Below are positions 1 to 9,619 of a stretch of DNA of 64,000 nucleotides, piece by piece. The DNA is from Janthinobacterium lividum (GTDB lineage Bacteria > Pseudomonadota > Gammaproteobacteria > Burkholderiales > Burkholderiaceae_D), in assembly GCF_011601275.1 (NCBI RefSeq), contig NZ_JAAOLY010000008.1:209433-273432 (forward strand), written 5' to 3'. The stretch's first letter is position 1, and every line of letters begins with the position of its first letter. The position numbers and the translations under genes were made by a program. A model generated the notes under the pieces. The model saw only the letters and a program-made list of their open reading frames with translations, did no database searches and was not told the origin of the DNA.

Positions 1-1
1 C

Positions 2-514
2 GAATTGCGCATCCTCACGGGCGCCGAGTGGGTGGGCGGCATGTTGCCGCTGGAAAAGACCGCCTTGCTGTGCGGCTTTTACCTGAACGAATTGCTGGTG
101 AAACTGCTGGCGCGCGACGACCCCCATCCCGTCCTGTTCGACCACTACGTTGCCACCTTGAATCAACTGGCGCACAATGAGCCGCCGCCCATCGTGCTGC
201 GCAAGTTCGAGCGCGCCTTGCTCAAGGAAACGGGCGTGGCGGCCGACCTGACGCGCTGCACGGGCACGCGCCAGGCCGTTGATGCGGGGCAGGTGTACGT
301 GGTCGACCCGGAACGGGGACCGCGCCCGGCGCGCGCCGCCGACGCCTGGCCCAAGATCACGGGCAAGACCCTGCTCGACATGGAGCGCGAAGATTATCTT
401 GACGTGGCTACGCAGGCGCAAAGCAAGCTGCTGATGCGCTTTTTGCTGGCCCATCAACTGGGTGGCGCCACCTTGAACACGCGCCAGATACTGATCGATT
501 TAATGCAGCTGTAG
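2..514 (+). CDS. recO: DNA repair protein RecO, C-terminal part (gene cut by left edge)
   Basis: RecO works with RecF and RecR to load RecA at single-strand gaps during recombinational repair. The reading frame is open from the window edge ([10 protein letters not shown] at the first codons), so the N-terminal OB-fold half lies outside; about 170 residues of the helical C-terminal domain remain. It is called from the fragment's style ([25 protein letters not shown] helix, [10 protein letters not shown]) together with its position directly before pdxJ and acpS, the classic beta/gammaproteobacterial order era-recO-pdxJ-acpS. The next gene starts 42 bp downstream, so it is probably cotranscribed. 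Confidence 0.9.
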   Translation, partial: ELRILTGAEWVGGMLPLEKTALLCGFYLNELLVKLLARDDPHPVLFDHYVATLNQLAHNEPPPIVLRKFERALLKETGVAADLTRCTGTRQAVDAGQVYVVDPERGPRPARAADAWPKITGKTLLDMEREDYLDVATQAQSKLLMRFLLAHQLGGATLNTRQILIDLMQL

Positions 515-556
515 CTGCGGTTTGTCGCACGACAGCACTTTACGGATACCATCACT

Positions 557-1318
557 ATGAGCTTTTTGCAGCCTTCCGGCCCCGTCATCGACCTGGGCGT
601 CAATATCGACCACGTGGCCACCTTGCGCAATGCGCGCGGCACCGCTTATCCGGACCCGATCCGCGCGGCCCTGCTGGCCGAGCAGGCGGGCGCCGACGCC
701 ATCACCCTGCACCTGCGCGAAGACCGCCGCCACATCAAGGATGCGGACGTGATCGCCATCGCGCCGCAATTGCTCACACGCATGAACCTGGAAGCGGCCG
801 TCACGCAGGAAATGCTCGACTTCGCCTGCCGCATCCGTCCTGCGGATGTGTGCCTGGTGCCGGAAAAACGCACGGAAGTGACGACCGAAGGGGGGCTGGA
901 CGTGGTGCGCTACTTCAAGGAAGTGCAGGCGGCGGTGCAGCAGCTGCAAGGCGAGGGCATCCGCGTGAGCCTGTTCATCGATGCCGACGAGCAGCAGATC
1001 GCCGCCGCGGCCGAACTCGGTGCGCCCGTGATCGAGCTGCACACGGGGCGCTATGCGGATACGCAAGGCGCCGAGCAGCTGGCTGAACTGGAGCGCATCA
1101 AGGCGGGCGTGCTGTTCGGCGTGGGCCGCGGCTTGAAGGTCAATGCGGGCCACGGCTTGCATTACACCAATGTGCAGGCCATCGCCGCCATTCGCGATAT
1201 CGCCGAACTGAACATTGGCCACGCCATCGTCGCGCATGCCGTGTTCGTCGGCTGGGAAAACGCCGTGCGCGAAATGAAGGCCATCATGGTGGCGACCCGC
1301 CTCGCTGGCAGAGCATAA
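557..1318 (+). CDS. pdxJ: Pyridoxine 5'-phosphate synthase PdxJ
   Basis: PdxJ condenses 1-deoxyxylulose 5-phosphate with 3-amino-2-oxopropyl phosphate to make pyridoxine 5'-phosphate, the last ring-forming step of DXP-dependent vitamin B6 synthesis in the cytosol. The 253-residue product has the normal family length. It shows the N-terminal substrate-binding stretch [14 protein letters not shown] (residues 15-28), the [15 protein letters not shown] segment, and the C-terminal phosphate-binding [17 protein letters not shown]. It sits between recO and acpS on the same strand, which fits a shared operon. The ATG at 557 is followed by a family-typical N-terminus. Confidence 0.97.
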   Translation: MSFLQPSGPVIDLGVNIDHVATLRNARGTAYPDPIRAALLAEQAGADAITLHLREDRRHIKDADVIAIAPQLLTRMNLEAAVTQEMLDFACRIRPADVCLVPEKRTEVTTEGGLDVVRYFKEVQAAVQQLQGEGIRVSLFIDADEQQIAAAAELGAPVIELHTGRYADTQGAEQLAELERIKAGVLFGVGRGLKVNAGHGLHYTNVQAIAAIRDIAELNIGHAIVAHAVFVGWENAVREMKAIMVATRLAGRA

Positions 1319-1338
1319 GCCCGGACAAAGGAGGCAGC

Positions 1339-1734
1339 ATGATCTACGGCATCGGCACCGATATCTGCAAGATTCCCCGCATCGAGGCGGCGCTGGCGCG
1401 CCACGGCGAGCGTTTCGCGAAAAAGATACTGGGACCGCAGGAGCTGGAAAAGTTCCGCGCCCGCAGCGCCAAGAACGCCGTACGCGGCGTGCGCTTTCTG
1501 GCCACGCGCTTCGCGGCCAAGGAGGCGTTTTCCAAGGCCATCGGCCTTGGCTTGCGCACGCCGATGACCTGGCCCGCCGCGCAGATGCTGAACCATCCGA
1601 GCGGCAAGCCGATGATCGTCTGCAGCGGCGTGCTGGCCGAGTTCATGGAAAAAAACCGGTTGAGCGCGCAAGTGACGATCAGCGATGAAGAAGAGTATGC
1701 GGTCGCGTTCGTGATCGTGGAGCAAGCAGTGTAA
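1339..1734 (+). CDS. acpS: Holo-[acyl-carrier-protein] synthase AcpS
   Basis: AcpS transfers the 4'-phosphopantetheine arm from coenzyme A to acyl carrier protein, activating it for fatty acid synthesis. The 131-residue length matches the family. The Mg-binding residues of the two signature motifs are present: Asp8 in GIGTDI and Glu62 in [13 protein letters not shown] strong ribosome binding site (AAAGGAGG) lies 6 bases before the ATG, and the gene starts 20 bp after pdxJ, supporting recO-pdxJ-acpS coexpression. uvrC begins about 24 bp downstream on the same strand and may share the transcript. Confidence 0.97.
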   Translation: MIYGIGTDICKIPRIEAALARHGERFAKKILGPQELEKFRARSAKNAVRGVRFLATRFAAKEAFSKAIGLGLRTPMTWPAAQMLNHPSGKPMIVCSGVLAEFMEKNRLSAQVTISDEEEYAVAFVIVEQAV

Positions 1735-1758
1735 CTATGAGTGCGTAATGAGCCAGCA

Positions 1759-3639
1759 ATGACCGAAGCTATACCCGATCTCAATTCCGCGCAGACGCCG
1801 CCCGACCCGCGCGCGCAGGTGCTGGCCACCGTCGCCAAGCTGCCGAACCTGCCCGGCGTGTACCGCTATTTCGACGCCGCCGACAAGGTGCTGTACGTCG
1901 GCAAGGCGCGCGACCTGAAAAAGCGCGTCTCCAGTTACTTCCAGAAGAACCTGGCCAGCCCCCGCATCGCCATGATGGTCGAGCGCATCGCGCGCCTGGA
2001 AACGACCGTCACGCACAGCGAAGCGGAAGCCCTGATCCTGGAAAACAATCTGATCAAGGCACTGCAGCCGCGCTACAACATCCTGTTCCGCGACGACAAG
2101 TCCTATCCCTACCTGAAAATCACCAACGGTGATGCGCCGCGCATGGTGTATTACCGGGGCGCGGTGGACAAGAAAAACCAGTATTTCGGGCCGTTCCCCA
2201 GTTCCTGGGCCGTCAAGGAATCGATGCAGATCCTGCAAAAGGTATTCCTGATCCGCACCTGCGAGGACAGCGTGTATGCCAACCGCACGCGGCCCTGCCT
2301 GCTGCACCAGATCGGCCGCTGCAGCGCGCCGTGCGTGGACCTGATCAGCAAGGAGGATTATAAAAACGACGTGGAAAACGCGGCGCGCTTCCTGCGCGGG
2401 CGGCAAAGCGAAGTGATGGCCGACCTGGAAAAGAAGATGCATGGCTTTGCCGCCGAGCTGAAATTCGAGCAGGCCGTGGTGGTGCGCAACCAGATCGCCT
2501 CGCTGTCGCGCGTGCTGCACCAGCAAAGCATGGAAACGACGGGCGACGCCGACGTCGACATCATCGCCGTGCTGGTGCAGGGCGGGCGTGCCTGCGTCAA
2601 CCTGGCCATGGTGCGCGGCGGGCGCCACCTGGGCGACCGCGCGTATTTCCCCAGCCAGCTCAGCGATGCTGCGGCAATTGCCGAAGAGTCGATCGAAGTG
2701 GAGGTGCTGGCCGCCTTCCTGGCTCAGCACTACACGGAAAAATTCATTCCCGGCACCCTGATCCTGAATATCGAATTCGACCAGCCGGCCTTGATGGTGG
2801 CGCTGATGGAGCAGTGCGGCCACCGCATCAATCTGATTTTCCAGCCGCAGGGGCAGCGCCGCCAGTGGCTGGAGATGGCGCAGAAGGGCGCCGATATTTC
2901 GCTGGCGCGCTTGTTGTCCGAGCAGGGTTCGCAGCAGTCGCGCACGCGCGCGCTGGCCGAAGCGCTGCGCCTGGAAACGGAAGACCTCGACAGCCTGCGC
3001 GTGGAATGTTTCGACATCAGCCACACGCAGGGCGAGGCGACACAGGCGTCGTGCGTGGTGTTCCACCACCACGCCATGCAGAACGGCGAATACCGGCGCT
3101 ACAACATCAACGACATCACGCCCGGCGACGATTACGCGGCCATGCGCCAGGTCCTCATGCGCCGTTATGAAAAGGTGGCGAATGGCGACGGCGTGATGCC
3201 CGACGTGGTACTGATCGACGGCGGCAAGGGCCAGATCGAGATGGCGCGCCAGGTGTTTGCCGAGCTGGGACTCGATATCAGCTTGATTGTCGGCGTGGCC
3301 AAGGGGGAAGGGCGCAGGGTGGGCCTGGAAACCTTGCTGTTCGTCGATGGCCGCGCGGCGCAGGAACTGGGCAAGGAATCGGCGGCCCTGATGCTGATCG
3401 CGCAAATCCGCGACGAGGCGCACCGCTTTGCCATTACCGGCATGCGCGCCAAGCGGGCCAAGACGCGCCAGACGTCGCGCCTGGAAGAGATAGAGGGCAT
3501 CGGCGCCAAGCGCAGGCAAAAACTGCTGTCGCGCTTTGGCGGCTTGCGCGGCGTGGTCGACGCCAGCGTCGAGGACCTGATGTCGGTGGAGGGGATTTCC
3601 ACGCAACTGGCGGAAGAAATCTACAAGCAGTTGCATTGA
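1759..3639 (+). CDS. uvrC: Excinuclease ABC subunit C (UvrC)
   Basis: UvrC makes the two incisions around a lesion in nucleotide excision repair, after UvrA/UvrB recognition. Domains in order are: GIY-YIG nuclease at about residues 30-110 ([21 protein letters not shown]); a cysteine-bearing middle region; a UVR helical hairpin ([17 protein letters not shown]) that contacts UvrB; the RNase H-like 5' nuclease ([13 protein letters not shown], with DGGKGQ downstream); and tandem helix-hairpin-helix at the C-terminus ([25 protein letters not shown]). I chose ATG 1759, giving 626 residues; an in-frame GTG at 1741 would add six residues with no better ribosome site. Confidence 0.97.
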   Translation: MTEAIPDLNSAQTPPDPRAQVLATVAKLPNLPGVYRYFDAADKVLYVGKARDLKKRVSSYFQKNLASPRIAMMVERIARLETTVTHSEAEALILENNLIKALQPRYNILFRDDKSYPYLKITNGDAPRMVYYRGAVDKKNQYFGPFPSSWAVKESMQILQKVFLIRTCEDSVYANRTRPCLLHQIGRCSAPCVDLISKEDYKNDVENAARFLRGRQSEVMADLEKKMHGFAAELKFEQAVVVRNQIASLSRVLHQQSMETTGDADVDIIAVLVQGGRACVNLAMVRGGRHLGDRAYFPSQLSDAAAIAEESIEVEVLAAFLAQHYTEKFIPGTLILNIEFDQPALMVALMEQCGHRINLIFQPQGQRRQWLEMAQKGADISLARLLSEQGSQQSRTRALAEALRLETEDLDSLRVECFDISHTQGEATQASCVVFHHHAMQNGEYRRYNINDITPGDDYAAMRQVLMRRYEKVANGDGVMPDVVLIDGGKGQIEMARQVFAELGLDISLIVGVAKGEGRRVGLETLLFVDGRAAQELGKESAALMLIAQIRDEAHRFAITGMRAKRAKTRQTSRLEEIEGIGAKRRQKLLSRFGGLRGVVDASVEDLMSVEGISTQLAEEIYKQLH

Positions 3640-3766
3640 TGGATTAATGGCCCGGTCCGGCGCTGCGGCAACCGGACTAGGCTAATACCCTGGGGCCATG
3701 TAGACTAGTGGCGCTTTCTTCACGCTTTCTTCATGTTCAATTTACCCGTCGGCCGATTGCTCTCTT

Positions 3767-4351
3767 ATGCCTTTTAATATTCCCATCCTTTTGACCTGGC
3801 TGCGCGTGGCCCTGATACCGCTCGTCGTCGGCGTGTTTTACCTGCCGCCGTCGATGCTGCTGCACGGCGACCAGAACCTGGTTGCCACCCTGGTCTTCAT
3901 CGTTGCGGCCGTCACCGACTGGTTCGATGGTTTCCTCGCGCGGCGCTGGAACCAGACCTCGGCCTTCGGCGCCTTCCTCGACCCGGTCGCCGACAAGCTG
4001 ATGGTGGCGGGCGCCTTGCTGGTGCTGGTGCAGCTGGACCGTGTCAATGCCGTGCTGGCCTTCATCATCATCGGCCGCGAAATCACGATTTCCGCGCTGC
4101 GCGAATGGATGGCGCAGATCGGCGCCTCGAAATCGGTGGCCGTTAGTTCGATCGGCAAGATCAAGACGGCCGCGCAAATGACGGCCATTCCCTTGCTGCT
4201 GTACCACGAAGTGATCTTTGGCGCGATCGACACCCATGTGTGGGGCGAGAAGCTGCTGTGGATCGCCTGCGTACTGACGGTGTGGTCGATGTTCTATTAC
4301 TTGCGCCTGGCATGGCCCTTGATCAAGGAAAAAGCGGGAAATTTGCACTAG
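3767..4351 (+). CDS. pgsA: CDP-diacylglycerol-glycerol-3-phosphate 3-phosphatidyltransferase
   Basis: PgsA is an inner-membrane enzyme making phosphatidylglycerol phosphate from CDP-diacylglycerol and glycerol 3-phosphate, the committed step to phosphatidylglycerol and cardiolipin. The 194-residue product has several hydrophobic helices and the complete CDP-alcohol phosphatidyltransferase motif: D54-G-x2-A58-R59-x8-G68-x3-D72-x3-D76. The N-terminus (NIPILLTWLRVALIPL) is typical of PgsA. It follows uvrC after a 127-bp gap, the common uvrC-pgsA order of proteobacteria, and precedes the tRNA-Gly cluster. Confidence 0.96.
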   Translation: MPFNIPILLTWLRVALIPLVVGVFYLPPSMLLHGDQNLVATLVFIVAAVTDWFDGFLARRWNQTSAFGAFLDPVADKLMVAGALLVLVQLDRVNAVLAFIIIGREITISALREWMAQIGASKSVAVSSIGKIKTAAQMTAIPLLLYHEVIFGAIDTHVWGEKLLWIACVLTVWSMFYYLRLAWPLIKEKAGNLH

Positions 4352-4408
4352 GAATAAGCAGGCGGCTATTTTCGGCAGAATATTTTGCAAAACACCAGAT
4401 ATTGCCCG

Positions 4409-4436
4409 TTGACAGCCCCTGTAATCCCTCTATAAT
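4409..4436 (+). promoter_or_regulatory. Sigma-70 promoter of the tRNA-Gly/tRNA-Cys cluster
   Basis: A consensus -35 (TTGACA, 4409-4414) and a consensus -10 (TATAAT, 4431-4436) are separated by 16 bp and lie 20 bp before the first tRNA-Gly. Both hexamers match 6/6, as expected for a stable-RNA promoter. A second TATAAT at 4609-4614, just before the second tRNA copy, may be a weak internal promoter; its -35 (TGGCGA, 17 bp upstream) is poor. Confidence 0.85.
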
Positions 4437-4456
4437 GCTGGCCTGTTGTTGATGAC

Positions 4457-4532
4457 GCGGGAGTAGCTCAGTTGGTAGAGCGCAACCTTGCCAAGGTTGA
4501 GGTCGAGAGTTCGAGACTCTTCTCCCGCTCCA
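4457..4532 (+). tRNA. tRNA-Gly (anticodon GCC), copy 1 of 5
   Basis: A 76-nt cloverleaf with encoded CCA. The acceptor arm is GCGGGAG/CTCCCGC, the D-arm GCTC...GAGC, the anticodon loop TTGCCAA with GCC, and the T-arm GAGAG-TTCGAGA-CTCTT. It is the first of five copies that I read as identical, directly downstream of a consensus promoter. Confidence 0.97.
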
Positions 4533-4624
4533 GTTTTCTGGATCGTGTCATAGGTAAAAACAGCGAATGCAGTAAAAAGTAGTACTGGCGATGTAGTAGA
4601 GCTTCTGATATAATGTTGTCCACT

Positions 4625-4700
4625 GCGGGAGTAGCTCAGTTGGTAGAGCGCAACCTTGCCAAGGTTGAGGTCGAGAGTTCGAGACTCTTCTCCCGCTCCA
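4625..4700 (+). tRNA. tRNA-Gly (GCC), copy 2 of 5
   Basis: Same 76-nt sequence as copy 1, including the encoded CCA end, after a 92-bp spacer that contains a TATAAT hexamer. Confidence 0.97.
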
Positions 4701-4771
4701 GTGAATACTGGATCAGCAGTAAAGCAGGACTGGTAAACGGTAGTAAAAAGCAGTAAAATAGCGGTTCGTAT

Positions 4772-4847
4772 GCGGGAGTAGCTCAGTTGGTAGAGCGCAA
4801 CCTTGCCAAGGTTGAGGTCGAGAGTTCGAGACTCTTCTCCCGCTCCA
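4772..4847 (+). tRNA. tRNA-Gly (GCC), copy 3 of 5
   Basis: Same 76-nt sequence as copy 1, with CCA. The 71-bp spacer before it carries AGTAAAA-type repeats also seen in the preceding spacer. Confidence 0.97.
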
Positions 4848-4902
4848 GCGATAGCTGAAGCAGTACAGCAAGATGGCAGTAGCAGAAAATAGAAGCTCCA
4901 AT

Positions 4903-4978
4903 GCGGGAGTAGCTCAGTTGGTAGAGCGCAACCTTGCCAAGGTTGAGGTCGAGAGTTCGAGACTCTTCTCCCGCTCCA
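4903..4978 (+). tRNA. tRNA-Gly (GCC), copy 4 of 5
   Basis: Same 76-nt sequence as copy 1, with CCA; spacer of 55 bp. The word GAAGCTCCAATGCGGG before this copy nearly recurs before copy 5 (CAAGCTCCAATGCGGG), which suggests tandem duplication including flanking sequence. Confidence 0.97.
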
Positions 4979-5067
4979 GAATTCTAAAGGGAAGCTAAGC
5001 TGGCTTCCTTTTTTTATCCGCCGCAACGCAGTCATGTGGCGTGATTAAGCGGTAAACAAGCTCCAAT

Positions 5068-5143
5068 GCGGGAGTAGCTCAGTTGGTAGAGCGCAACCTT
5101 GCCAAGGTTGAGGTCGAGAGTTCGAGACTCTTCTCCCGCTCCA
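5068..5143 (+). tRNA. tRNA-Gly (GCC), copy 5 of 5
   Basis: Same 76-nt sequence as copy 1, with CCA. It is followed 42 bp later by tRNA-Cys, probably on the same precursor. Confidence 0.97.
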
Positions 5144-5185
5144 GTTTTCAAGGTGGGCCGCAAGGCGCATCCAAGCAGTTCCTCT

Positions 5186-5259
5186 GGCGAGGTAGCAAAG
5201 AGGTTATGCAGCGGCCTGCAAAGCCGTTTAGACGGGTTCGATTCCCGTCCTCGCCTCCA
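5186..5259 (+). tRNA. tRNA-Cys (anticodon GCA)
   Basis: A 74-nt cloverleaf with encoded CCA. The acceptor arm is GGCGAGG/CCTCGCC, the anticodon loop CCTGCAAAG with GCA, and the T-arm ACGGG-TTCGATT-CCCGT. The short D-loop is normal for tRNA-Cys. It is the last gene of the tRNA cluster, with a terminator immediately downstream. Confidence 0.96.
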
Positions 5260-5264
5260 GATGA

Positions 5265-5299
5265 AAAAAATAGCCCGCTTTCGAGTGGGCTATTTTTTT
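5265..5299 (+). terminator. Rho-independent terminator of the tRNA cluster
   Basis: An inverted repeat (ATAGCCCGC ... GTGGGCTAT) around a short TTTCGA loop, preceded by seven A and followed by seven T residues. It starts 5 bp after tRNA-Cys. The A/T symmetry would let it work on both strands. Confidence 0.85.
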
Positions 5300-5528
5300 G
5301 CCCATGTTTTTGTCGTCTGCGCATCTTGTATAATGCCAACGAGCTCAGCCGCGCCGCCTGGCGCCTTGATGAAACTTCCCCTTTCCGCCATACCGATGTA
5401 GTCACTGACGACTTTCCTGCTCCGTTCAACCGCAGCGCGGCTTTTCTGTGACGCCCGCTGGCATGGCTGCGTCTGATGATTGTCCATCAGGACGGCATTT
5501 TCTCTGTTCCGACTTTGGATACGCATCA

Positions 5529-7016
5529 ATGATCAACGCAACTTTTCGGGAAGAGTGGTTCTCGAACATACAAAAAAACGTCCTGGCGGGTCTGACCACC
5601 TCATTCGCCCTGGTGCCCGAATGCATCGCCTTTGCCCTCGTGGCGCAACTGAATCCCCTGATGGGCTTGTACGGCGCCTTCATCATTTGCGCATTCACGG
5701 CCATCTTTGGCGGGCGCCCCGGCATGATTTCGGGCGCGGCCGGTTCCATGGCCGTCGTCATCGTGGCGCTGGTGGCCCAGCATGGCGTGCAATATCTGCT
5801 GGCCACCGTGGTGCTGAGCGGCATCATCATGGCGCTGTTCGGCATCTTGCGCCTCGGTAAGCTGATCCGCATGGTGCCGTATCCGGTGATGCTGGGCTTT
5901 GTGAATGGCCTGGCCATCGTCATCGCCATGGCCCAGCTGGAACACTTCCGCCAGGCCACGCCGCAAGGCGAAACCTGGCTGCAAGGCGCGCCCTTGTACG
6001 TGATGAGCGCGCTGGTGCTGCTCACCATGGCCATCGTCTACATGCTGCCGCGCCTGACAAAAGCCGTGCCGCCGGCGCTGGTGGCCATCCTCGGCGTCGG
6101 CGTGCTCAGCCATTTCTTGCACTTGCCCACGCGCACCCTGGGCGACCTCGCGCATATCGCCGGCGGCTTGCCGGCCCTGCATTGGCCTACCGTGCCGCTG
6201 GATATGGCGACCTTGCACATCATCTTTCCGTATGCGGCACTGATGGCCATGGTGGGCTTGCTGGAAACCTTGCTCACTTTTAATCTCACCGATGAGATGA
6301 CTGAAACGCGGGGCCAGCCGAACCGCGAATGCATCGCCCTCGGCGCATCGAACGTCGTCTCGGGCCTGTTTGGCGGCATGGGCGGTTGCGCCATGATCGG
6401 GCAGACCATGATCAACCTGAGTTCGGGCGGCCGCTCGCGCCTGTCGGGCGTGACGGCCGGCGTGATGATTTTATTGTTCATCCTGTTCCTGTCGCCGCTG
6501 ATCGAACGCATCCCGCTGGCCGCCCTGGTCGGCGTGATGTTCGTCGTGGCGCAGCAGACGTTTGCCTGGGGCTCCTTGCGCGTGCTGGGCAAGGTGCCGC
6601 TGCAGGATGCGCTGGTGATCGTTGCCGTGACGGTGATCACCGTGTTTACGGACCTGGCGCTGGCCGTGCTGTGCGGCATCGTGATTGCCGCCTTGAATTT
6701 CGCCTGGCAACATGCGCGCGACATGCGTGCCGACATCGATGATGGTGCACAAGGCGTGCGCGTGTACCTGCCACACGGTACCCTGTTTTTCGCCTCGACC
6801 ACGCATTTCCTGGAACTGTTCCAGGCGGCGACCGACCCTGCCCGCGTCATCCTCGATTGCCGGCACATGCACATGGCCGATCACTCGGCCATCGCCGCCA
6901 TCGAAGCCTTGTATGAGCGTTATGAAAAGGCGGGCAAGCACTTGCAGGTGACGCATCTGTCTCCCCGCAACCAGGCCTTGCTGCAGCGCGCGGGCGTGGA
7001 TGTGAGCGTGGCGTAA
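5529..7016 (+). CDS. SulP family anion transporter with STAS domain
   Basis: SulP (SLC26-like) inner-membrane transporters move sulfate, bicarbonate or dicarboxylates, usually with H+ or Na+. The N-terminus FREEWFSNIQKNVLAG leads into about 400 residues of hydrophobic helices, including the early segment ALVPECIAFALVAQLNPLMGLY and the NRECIALGASNVVSGLFGGMGG core. The last 90 residues form a cytosolic STAS domain (LPHGTLFFASTTHF, VILDCRHMHMADHSAI). I chose ATG 5529 (495 residues) because the SulP N-terminus begins there; a GTG at 5448 is the upstream limit. The substrate cannot be read from the sequence. A TATAAT at 5329-5334 could be its promoter. Confidence 0.9.
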   Translation: MINATFREEWFSNIQKNVLAGLTTSFALVPECIAFALVAQLNPLMGLYGAFIICAFTAIFGGRPGMISGAAGSMAVVIVALVAQHGVQYLLATVVLSGIIMALFGILRLGKLIRMVPYPVMLGFVNGLAIVIAMAQLEHFRQATPQGETWLQGAPLYVMSALVLLTMAIVYMLPRLTKAVPPALVAILGVGVLSHFLHLPTRTLGDLAHIAGGLPALHWPTVPLDMATLHIIFPYAALMAMVGLLETLLTFNLTDEMTETRGQPNRECIALGASNVVSGLFGGMGGCAMIGQTMINLSSGGRSRLSGVTAGVMILLFILFLSPLIERIPLAALVGVMFVVAQQTFAWGSLRVLGKVPLQDALVIVAVTVITVFTDLALAVLCGIVIAALNFAWQHARDMRADIDDGAQGVRVYLPHGTLFFASTTHFLELFQAATDPARVILDCRHMHMADHSAIAAIEALYERYEKAGKHLQVTHLSPRNQALLQRAGVDVSVA

Positions 7017-7049
7017 AATATGGGATTGTTGAATGTCTGTGGAGTGTGA

Positions 7050-7502
7050 ATGCTGTCGTACGAACAAGAGCAATTATTGCAGCAAAGCCAGACGGCTTTT
7101 GATGCCTACTATGACGCGCTGGGCGCGTCGCTGGTGAACTTTGTCGAGCGCCTGGGCATCCAGCCGGCGCACGAAGTGTTGACGAACGCGGCCGAATACT
7201 TGCCGTACATCGATGCGGCCATGCGCACCATCGTCATCCGCGACGAAAGCTGGCAATGGGTGAAAACCATGCTCGGCTACTTTATCGGCGAATACTTCGT
7301 GCAGGGTCATGCGGGCTGCTGGTATGTGGAAACGCGGGCGGAATCGCCGCATTTTTGCCGCACCATGGTGGGCGGCTTCGAGCATGGCTTGCCGGCGGAC
7401 GCCGCCATCGATCCGGAGGCGCTGGCGCTGGAATTTCTGGGGCAATCCGTGCCGCGCGAGCTGGCGGCACTGATCGCCCAAGCGCAAGCCCGCGCGGCTT
7501 GA
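7050..7502 (+). CDS. Conserved-looking hypothetical protein, 150 aa
   Basis: I do not recognise this family. The product is soluble, acidic and largely helical in appearance, with no signal peptide or membrane helix. It has an aromatic-rich centre (ESWQWVKTMLGYFIGEYF, CWYVE) and an Ala-rich C-terminal helix. The ATG lies 33 bp after the SulP gene on the same strand, so it may be translated from the same message. It ends 25 bp from the stop of the convergent chemoreceptor gene. Codon use is like its neighbours, which supports a real gene, but no function should be assumed. Confidence 0.75.
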   Translation: MLSYEQEQLLQQSQTAFDAYYDALGASLVNFVERLGIQPAHEVLTNAAEYLPYIDAAMRTIVIRDESWQWVKTMLGYFIGEYFVQGHAGCWYVETRAESPHFCRTMVGGFEHGLPADAAIDPEALALEFLGQSVPRELAALIAQAQARAA

Positions 7503-7527
7503 TGCCGCAGGGCTTGCTGAAGAAAAT

Positions 7528-9234
7528 TTAAAACTCTTCCCACTCGCCTTCGGCGGGAGCCGTTGCCTTGCTGCTGGTGCGCGTCACCGGCAGGCGCAGG
7601 GCAGGGGCCGAGGCCTTGCGGGCTGGTGCGACTGGCGCTGCCGGCACGCTGCGCTGTGCCGCTTTCACGCTGAAACGGTCGGTAGCCGCCGCGTTGGCGT
7701 CCAGGCGGAAGACGCTGACTACCTGCGCCAGTTCGCTCGCCTGTTCCTGCATCGCTTCAGCCGCTGCCGACGCTTCTTCCACCAGCGCCGCATTTTGCTG
7801 GGTCACCTGGTCCATTTCGGAAATGGCCTGGTTGACTTGCTCGATGCCCGCGCTCTGCTCTTCGCTGGCGTTGCTGATCTCGCTCATGATGGACGTGACG
7901 AAGGCTATGCTTTGCACGATTTCTTCCATCGTCTTGCCGGCCTTGTCGACCAGGTCGGTGCCCACGTCGACTTTTTGCACGGAGTCGTCGATCAAGCCCT
8001 TGATCTCTTTCGCCGCTGCCGCCGAGCGCTGCGCCAGGTTGCGTACCTCGGTGGCCACGACGGCAAAGCCGCGGCCCTGTTCGCCGGCGCGCGCCGCTTC
8101 CACGGCCGCGTTCAGGGCCAGGATGTTGGTCTGGAAGGCGATGCCATCGATGACGGAAATGATGTCGACGATTTTCTTCGACGAGGTATTGATCTCGCTC
8201 ATGGTGGCGACCACTTCGGCCACCACGGCGCCGCCGCGGCTGGCGATGCCGGCCGCATCGCCGGCCAGTTTATTCGCCTGGCGCGCATTGTCGGCGTTCT
8301 GTTTTACTGTCGAGGTCAATTCTTCCATCGACGAGGCCGTTTCTTCCAGCGAACTGGCTTGTTGTTCCGTGCGCGACGACAAGTCCTGGTTGCCGGCGGC
8401 GATTTCGGCCGATGCCGTGGCGATGGTGTCGGTGCCGCTGCGCACTTGGCCCACGATGCCGACGAGGCTGTCGTTCATGGTTTTCAGGGCGTGCATCAGC
8501 TGGCCCGTTTCATCGCGGCCTTGCGCAATGATGGTGCTGGTCAGATCGCCCGCTGCCACGGTTTCCGCCACTTTCACGGCGGCGCGGATGGGGCCGGTAA
8601 TCGAGCGCGTTATCCACCACGCGAAGCCGATGCCCATCAGTACGGCCAGCACGCCCATGGTGATCAGGAAAATGCGGGTGCCGCTGTAGGCTTCGATGAT
8701 GCTGTTGCCGACGCCGTCGGCCGCCTTGATCTGCATGCCGGCAAAGCGCTTGACTTCGGCCAGGTAGGCCACGGTGATCGGTGCGACCTCTTTGTCGAAC
8801 ACGACCTTGGCGCCCGCCATGTCGCCGTCGGCCTTCATCTTGAAGGCGCGTGCGCGCGTCGTCACGTAGTCGGTGCGCACCTTGCGCACGACCTTGAATT
8901 GCTCGATCACGGCCGGGTTGAGCAAAGAGGCGACGATGTCGTCCTGCAGCTTGCTGGAACGCTCGGCATCGACCTTCAAGTCTTCCTCGATCTTGGCGCG
9001 CACGATGGGGTCGGTGATCTCGAACGAGGCGACGCCGCGCACGCTGTTGAGTTCAATGATTTTCGACCATTCGGCCACCATGCGCTGGTTCTTGATGCTG
9101 GTATTGATGAGGCGGTAAGTCAGGTCGCTGGCCGTTTGCATGCGCACGAGGGCGGTGATGGTCAAGGCGGCAAGCAACAGCAATACGACAGCAAAGCCGA
9201 CGCCAAGGCGGCTGCCGATGTTCAGGTTTTTCAT
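7528..9234 (-). CDS. Methyl-accepting chemotaxis protein with CheR-tether C-terminus
   Basis: A transmembrane chemoreceptor that passes ligand signals to CheA/CheW. Of 568 residues, an N-terminal membrane helix (about 10-32) is followed by a four-helix-bundle type periplasmic domain, a second helix (about 190-212), HAMP ([21 protein letters not shown]) and a long cytoplasmic coiled coil. The coiled coil carries the conserved hairpin tip ([32 protein letters not shown]) and glutamine/glutamate methylation helices ([19 protein letters not shown]). The protein ends in an Ala/Pro-rich linker and EWEEF, resembling the NWETF pentapeptide that recruits CheR/CheB in enterobacterial receptors. It is monocistronic; the ligand is unknown. 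Confidence 0.95.
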   Translation of the reverse strand: MKNLNIGSRLGVGFAVVLLLLAALTITALVRMQTASDLTYRLINTSIKNQRMVAEWSKIIELNSVRGVASFEITDPIVRAKIEEDLKVDAERSSKLQDDIVASLLNPAVIEQFKVVRKVRTDYVTTRARAFKMKADGDMAGAKVVFDKEVAPITVAYLAEVKRFAGMQIKAADGVGNSIIEAYSGTRIFLITMGVLAVLMGIGFAWWITRSITGPIRAAVKVAETVAAGDLTSTIIAQGRDETGQLMHALKTMNDSLVGIVGQVRSGTDTIATASAEIAAGNQDLSSRTEQQASSLEETASSMEELTSTVKQNADNARQANKLAGDAAGIASRGGAVVAEVVATMSEINTSSKKIVDIISVIDGIAFQTNILALNAAVEAARAGEQGRGFAVVATEVRNLAQRSAAAAKEIKGLIDDSVQKVDVGTDLVDKAGKTMEEIVQSIAFVTSIMSEISNASEEQSAGIEQVNQAISEMDQVTQQNAALVEEASAAAEAMQEQASELAQVVSVFRLDANAAATDRFSVKAAQRSVPAAPVAPARKASAPALRLPVTRTSSKATAPAEGEWEEF

Positions 9235-9575
9235 GTAATTCCTAACAGTTTAATAGTCATGATCGCCGCCGCCAGCAGGGGCGGACAGGCGCCGCAAGGC
9301 GCAGGGGATCGGGGTCTTCGGGTGCCGCGTGATGGCTGTGCGGCGCGCCGCGCTGAGCGTGGCGTTGGAGGTGAAGCAAGGGGCTCGTCGGTCAGGCTGA
9401 CCGCTGCCCAGCAAGCCGCAAGTATAGCATTGACGCAGAGAAATAGTTTTTCAAAGCAATTTTAATTATTTTTTGATATTGATTTCCTGTTGTGTTTTTA
9501 CATCAAGTACCTAGTCCATAAGTACTATCACTTACAGAAGTGCTTACTTTATGCAGGTTTGCCTGATAAAATAAT

Positions 9576-9594
9576 AATAATGATAATCATTCGT
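9576..9594 (+). promoter_or_regulatory. Fur box upstream of the TonB-dependent receptor
   Basis: The core TGATAATCAT (9581-9590) with flanking AATAA gives 15 of 19 matches to the classical Fur consensus GATAATGATAATCATTATC. It lies 26 bp before the receptor start, where Fur-Fe2+ would block transcription. The rest of the 385-bp gap (9235-9619) is GC-rich next to the chemoreceptor start and AT-rich near the receptor; I see no gene in it. Confidence 0.8.
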
Positions 9595-9619
9595 ATTAAA
9601 AAATCGACCAGGGAATTGT

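Noticed and set aside
1735..3636. 633-codon open frame on the minus strand across uvrC
   Set aside because: It is the antisense shadow of a clear uvrC; its translation is His/Gln/Arg-rich with no domain, as expected in GC-rich DNA.
4457..5143. CRISPR-like array of identical repeats with variable spacers
   Set aside because: The 76-nt repeats are complete tRNA-Gly cloverleaves with CCA ends; spacers are of unequal length.
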